Shown: piece by piece, positions 61,351 through 64,000 of the stretch | Position numbering within the stretch: the stretch's first letter is position 1 | Layout of the letters: every line of letters begins with the position of its first letter | Assembly: GCF_000003855.2 (NCBI RefSeq) | Contig: NW_003101677.1 | Coordinates: 1,285,506-1,349,505 of the forward strand | DNA length: 64,000 nucleotides | Source of the DNA: Blastomyces gilchristii SLH14081 | Taxonomy: Eukaryota > Ascomycota > Eurotiomycetes > Onygenales > Ajellomycetaceae | Direction of reading: 5' to 3' | Program-made: the position numbers and the translations under genes | Notes under the pieces: generated by a model | Told to the model about the DNA's origin: nothing | The model's database searches: none | Seen by the model: the letters and a program-made list of their open reading frames with translations, nothing else

Positions 61351-62940
61351 GTTATAATATCTTATAATTGAAGATTTAATCATTGTGTAATAGCATAGAC
61401 TGCTGTCTATCATGACTTTCATATTATACATATTATCAATCACAGTAGATATAAGAATCATGTTCATTGTCATTTTCTCTTCAAATCATTGTCATCTGAC
61501 CTCTTCAAGCTTCTGTTTGTAAATTTGAATGAAAGCTAATCTTTTCTCTGTTTCATCAGAGCATTCTTATAGTTATCTTTCAAATCTTTCTTCACTGCAA
61601 TGTAATTAGCACAGACAGGCACTGATTCATTCTTTGAATGAGAAGACACTGATCTTTCTCTTGAGTGAGAAGATGTCAGTTCTTCTCTTGAGTGTGAAGT
61701 CATATAGGTTGATCAGTAGTTGAAAGTGATATGTTCTGATCAGTTATAGTTGATGCATATCTCTTATTAATGTCAGTCAGTGACTTCTTTGAGAGTGATC
61801 TCAGAAACTTGAAAGTCTGTTTAAATAGTGAAGACTCTTGCTTATATGTAGATATTTGAGTCTACTTAATTCATAGCATCTGCATCATTGTTATTCTTCA
61901 GTGTGAGTGTATGAGTGACTGTGTAATATCTTCTATCACTGTTCTGTATACTCTTGAGCTTGGTAAGATGATCATTCAATGTCTGAAGCTGTGTGCAGAA
62001 GTCTTCATAAGTCTGATCTTTGTCTATGCTTATAAGAGTCTGTAAGAGTTTGAAAGTTAATGTCTTCTTAAGCATGATAATCTTCATTTAATTCTCTTAA
62101 GATTGATCACCTGCTTCTAGAATCTTGATGTTGAAGTCAGGAATAAATATTGTAAGAGAAGTGTTTCTCTGTTAAGTACTCTGTAATCAATCTAATACTT
62201 TCTGTTGCCTAGTAGTGTCTTGAAACAGAACATTGAGATATTTGATAATATTATCAGATATTCACAATGCTGATTCACATGTCTTTATTTATAAATGAAA
62301 CTTCTGTTTCATGTGATTCTTCAATCATTTATTGATGTATCAATCTTGATTGATTAGTGAACTGATAATATCTCTATTCACACTCAGTTTTGCAAGCATT
62401 TTCATTCTCCATGATGAGTAGAGAGTGAGATCAGAAGTATTGAAATATACAGAAGCATCTAAGTATTCTTTCAGTACTTTTATATTTAATTCTGTAGATG
62501 TTGAAATTGTCTGAGTTTCTTATTATAATAATTATTGAATCTCTTTATATTGATGTTGTTGAGTTGCATGCATATCAGCTATTTATTACTATTGTAATTT
62601 CAATATTACTCAGAGTCACTCTGATATTACTTCTATACTCATATTTGAGAGTTCTCTCATATTGTCATTAGACATATTATTCATTGAGTGTATAATATCT
62701 GTGAAATCTTAAAGAAGTGTAATTATATGAATATCTTATATATCTGAGTGTCAGAACTCTCAGATCTTTCACTGATATTCTCTTTATAAAATCTTATTAC
62801 AGAGTCAGAGTGACTGATAAGTAAGCTTCTATCTAAGAACTTGATATTTACTTAACTGTTTAACTGTTTCTCTATTTCTTACACATTGTTATGCATTCAG
62901 ATATCTCAGTGAGTGATCATTTCTAATGAGAAGATGATAC
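61350..62940 (-). pseudogene. Gypsy A-2 gag and protease
   Basis: Homologous to A-1 gag-protease. The open stretch 61866-62087 contains KDQTYEDFCTQLQTLNDHL. The protease D-S-G region is near 61410. Confidence 0.73.
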
Positions 62941-62971
62941 TTGAATAATCATTTCTAATAAGAAGATAATG

Positions 62972-62982
62972 AATGTTTTTCT
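62972..62982 (-). promoter_or_regulatory. Gypsy A-2 self-priming primer-binding site
   Basis: AGAAAAACATT on the minus strand, 2 nt from the 5' LTR. It is an exact complement of AATGTTTTTCT at 63043-63053 in the 5' LTR of the same element. Confidence 0.6.
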
Positions 62983-62984
62983 AG

Positions 62985-63345
62985 TATAAGAGATCTATAC
63001 TGAATAGATTGATATGATATTGATAGGTCTTATATAATAAAGAGAAAAACATTAGAAAAGAAAAAGAAAGAGAAAGTGTGAGAATCAGTGATTGAAGTGA
63101 ATATTTATACATGTATGTGATGATGTATGCAGTGAAGCTTCAGAGCAGAAGAATCTATACATATTCATAGTAGCTGAGAATTAGTGATCAAGAATGGCCG
63201 AGAATCGGAGCATACGCGTTGCAGCTGAGAATCAGTGATTGAGAATGGCTGAGAATCGGAGTGTACGCATTCAAGAATGGAGCAGTTGGAATCTGTGAAG
63301 TGTAACAGAATAGTCTATATAATTGATCAGGCGCAGCCCGCTACA
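62985..63345 (-). repeat. Gypsy A-2 5' LTR
   Basis: 361 bp. Inner start mutated (TATAAGAGATCTATACTG), outer end CAGGCGCAGCCCGCTACA retained. Confidence 0.92.
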
Positions 63346-63654
63346 TTTATCTTTTTCTTTTAATTTCTTTCTATCTATCTATTTAATGTGTCTATCTTTA
63401 AGACTGTGTTCTCTTTTTCTTTGTCATGATATTGTCAAATGATTTCAAAGTATCAGAAGATGTTAAGACACTGTAATTTATAAACAGTTTTTGTATTCTG
63501 AGCTGAAATTTTCTGATTTTGCATATCTGAAATTGATGAATGTATAATAGTTAACTTTACAGATATAGGAAAAACCCTGAGAACTAAAAGTTCTCAGGTA
63601 GATGTCATAGTCTCTGACTGCATACATCTATAATTGAAGAATAATAATAATAAT
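63346..63654 (+). other. LINE ORF2 stop, 3' UTR, hairpin and tail
   Basis: ORF2 ends at TAA 63361-63363. About 270 nt of UTR follow. A perfect 10-bp hairpin with an AAA loop is at 63576-63598 (arms CCTGAGAACT and AGTTCTCAGG). A short AAT-repeat tail lies at about 63641-63654, where hAT-3 sequence begins. Simple-repeat tails are typical of I/Tad LINEs. Confidence 0.7.
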
Positions 63655-63885
63655 AGTACTCTGTAAAAGATTGTTCAGTTTTACTGTAATAATATATCAG
63701 TTTATTTTTTATAGTAATAATAGTCTATACTATAGTATTATCTCAGACTGAATTTCTTTTTAAGTGATTTCACTACTTTTTAAAATAAGTAAATAAACTG
63801 TTATACACTTATCAGACTGACTGCAGTATTAATATATAAGTAATTAAAACTGTTTTCATTATCTTATAAAACTGAAATAGTAAAG
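63655..63885 (-). mobile_element. hAT fragment (copy 3)
   Basis: Matches the transposase region 54942-55177 of hAT-2 in the same orientation, with many further transitions. It is the target into which the LINE inserted, and it stops abruptly at GC-rich sequence at 63886. Confidence 0.8.
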
Positions 63886-64000
63886 GTTGCGACGGCGAGC
63901 CCGCGGCCGGAAACGGCGCTGCCCGCCCGATCCGGTCAAGCGCCGTCCGCGTGTGGTCTAGCGCGGACCGATGCGGCCTGGCGCTGCCCCGTTCGGGCAT
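63886..64000. other. Abrupt GC-rich sequence at window edge
   Basis: About 115 bases with dense CpG (GCGACGGCGAGCCCGCGGCC at its start), unlike everything to the left. It interrupts the hAT-3 transposase, so it is probably the start of a younger insertion or a rearrangement joint. An open frame across the junction is not a gene. Content cannot be identified from 115 bases. Confidence 0.7.

Larger units (their letters stand above)
51641..63345 (-). mobile_element. Gypsy A copy 2, complete, interrupted by hAT-2
   Basis: Minus-strand element with 361-bp LTRs (51641-52001 and 62985-63345) and TSD TTTAT at 51636-51640 and 63346-63350. The LTRs are 47 bp longer than in A-1 because of a repeated GTGATTGAGAATGGCTGAGA-type unit. 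hAT-2 lies in the RNase H region. It inserted four codons before the end of LINE ORF2. Confidence 0.93.
24799..63654 (+). mobile_element. Tad/I-like LINE, split into three pieces
   Basis: A non-LTR retrotransposon in segments 24799-25792, 47372-51640 and 63351-63654. B-1 and A-2 occupy the gaps, each bounded by a perfect TSD, so the pieces are one element. ORF1 has zinc knuckles; ORF2 has an AP endonuclease, RT and RNase H. The 3' end has a hairpin and an AAT-repeat tail followed by hAT-3 sequence. The 5' end is off-window, behind B-3. Confidence 0.88.

Noticed and set aside
63812..64000. 62-codon minus-strand ORF
   Set aside because: It spans the hAT-3/GC-rich junction and has no coherent domain.
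1..64000. Mitochondrial or code-4 origin because TGA reads as Trp
   Set aside because: Paired copies show TGG in one and TGA in the other, and nuclear retrotransposon and hAT structures with spliceosomal introns are present.

Overview
The window is a block of nested, mutation-degraded transposable elements. It most likely comes from a repeat-rich, AT-rich compartment of a filamentous ascomycete (Pezizomycotina-like) that carries out repeat-induced C-to-T mutation. The evidence is the element mix (chromodomain Gypsy elements, a fungal-type Copia, a Tad/I-like LINE with RNase H, and a hAT transposon), the near-absence of CpG, the many in-frame stops, and transition differences between repeat copies. 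I found no host gene, tRNA, rRNA or CRISPR array. Species cannot be named from the sequence.

The nesting can be read from LTR ends and target-site duplications (TSDs). The outermost layer is a hAT fragment (hAT-3, 63655-63885). A LINE sits in it (24799-25792, 47372-51640, 63351-63654; its 5' end is off-window). The LINE was hit by Gypsy B-3 (3' part, 21965-24798), Gypsy B-1 (25793-47366, TSD TCAAG) and Gypsy A-2 (51641-63345, TSD TTTAT). B-3 was hit by B-4 (3424-21964). B-4 was hit by Gypsy C (1-3423) and Gypsy A-1 (7628-19307, TSD AATTC). A-1 was hit by a Copia (13320-19251, TSD GAATC). B-1 was hit by B-2 on the minus strand (30632-44321, TSD TCTTA), and B-2 by hAT-1 (32586-38463, TSD GTGCTGCA). 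A-2 was hit by hAT-2 (53976-59783, TSD ATTGTAAG). The last 115 bases abruptly become GC-rich.

The most striking content is inside the two 5.8-kb hAT copies. Besides the transposase they carry a lysine-rich coiled-coil gene and, pointing the other way, a three-exon gene whose product has a histone H3-type fold. Exon lengths (196, 192 and 122 nt) and splice phases are identical in both copies. Introns of all three genes share the motif TTTTTGATAACACT.

Other notable points: Gypsy A appears to use Tf1-style self-priming, and Copia has a half-tRNA-iMet-type primer site. Gypsy B and C carry extra sequence after the chromodomain that may encode protein. Mutations fade toward the outer edges of each insertion. 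The mutation context (TGG to TGA, with loss of CpG and CpC) is unlike the classic CpA preference. Nearly all coding regions are pseudogenes broken by point mutation rather than by indels.
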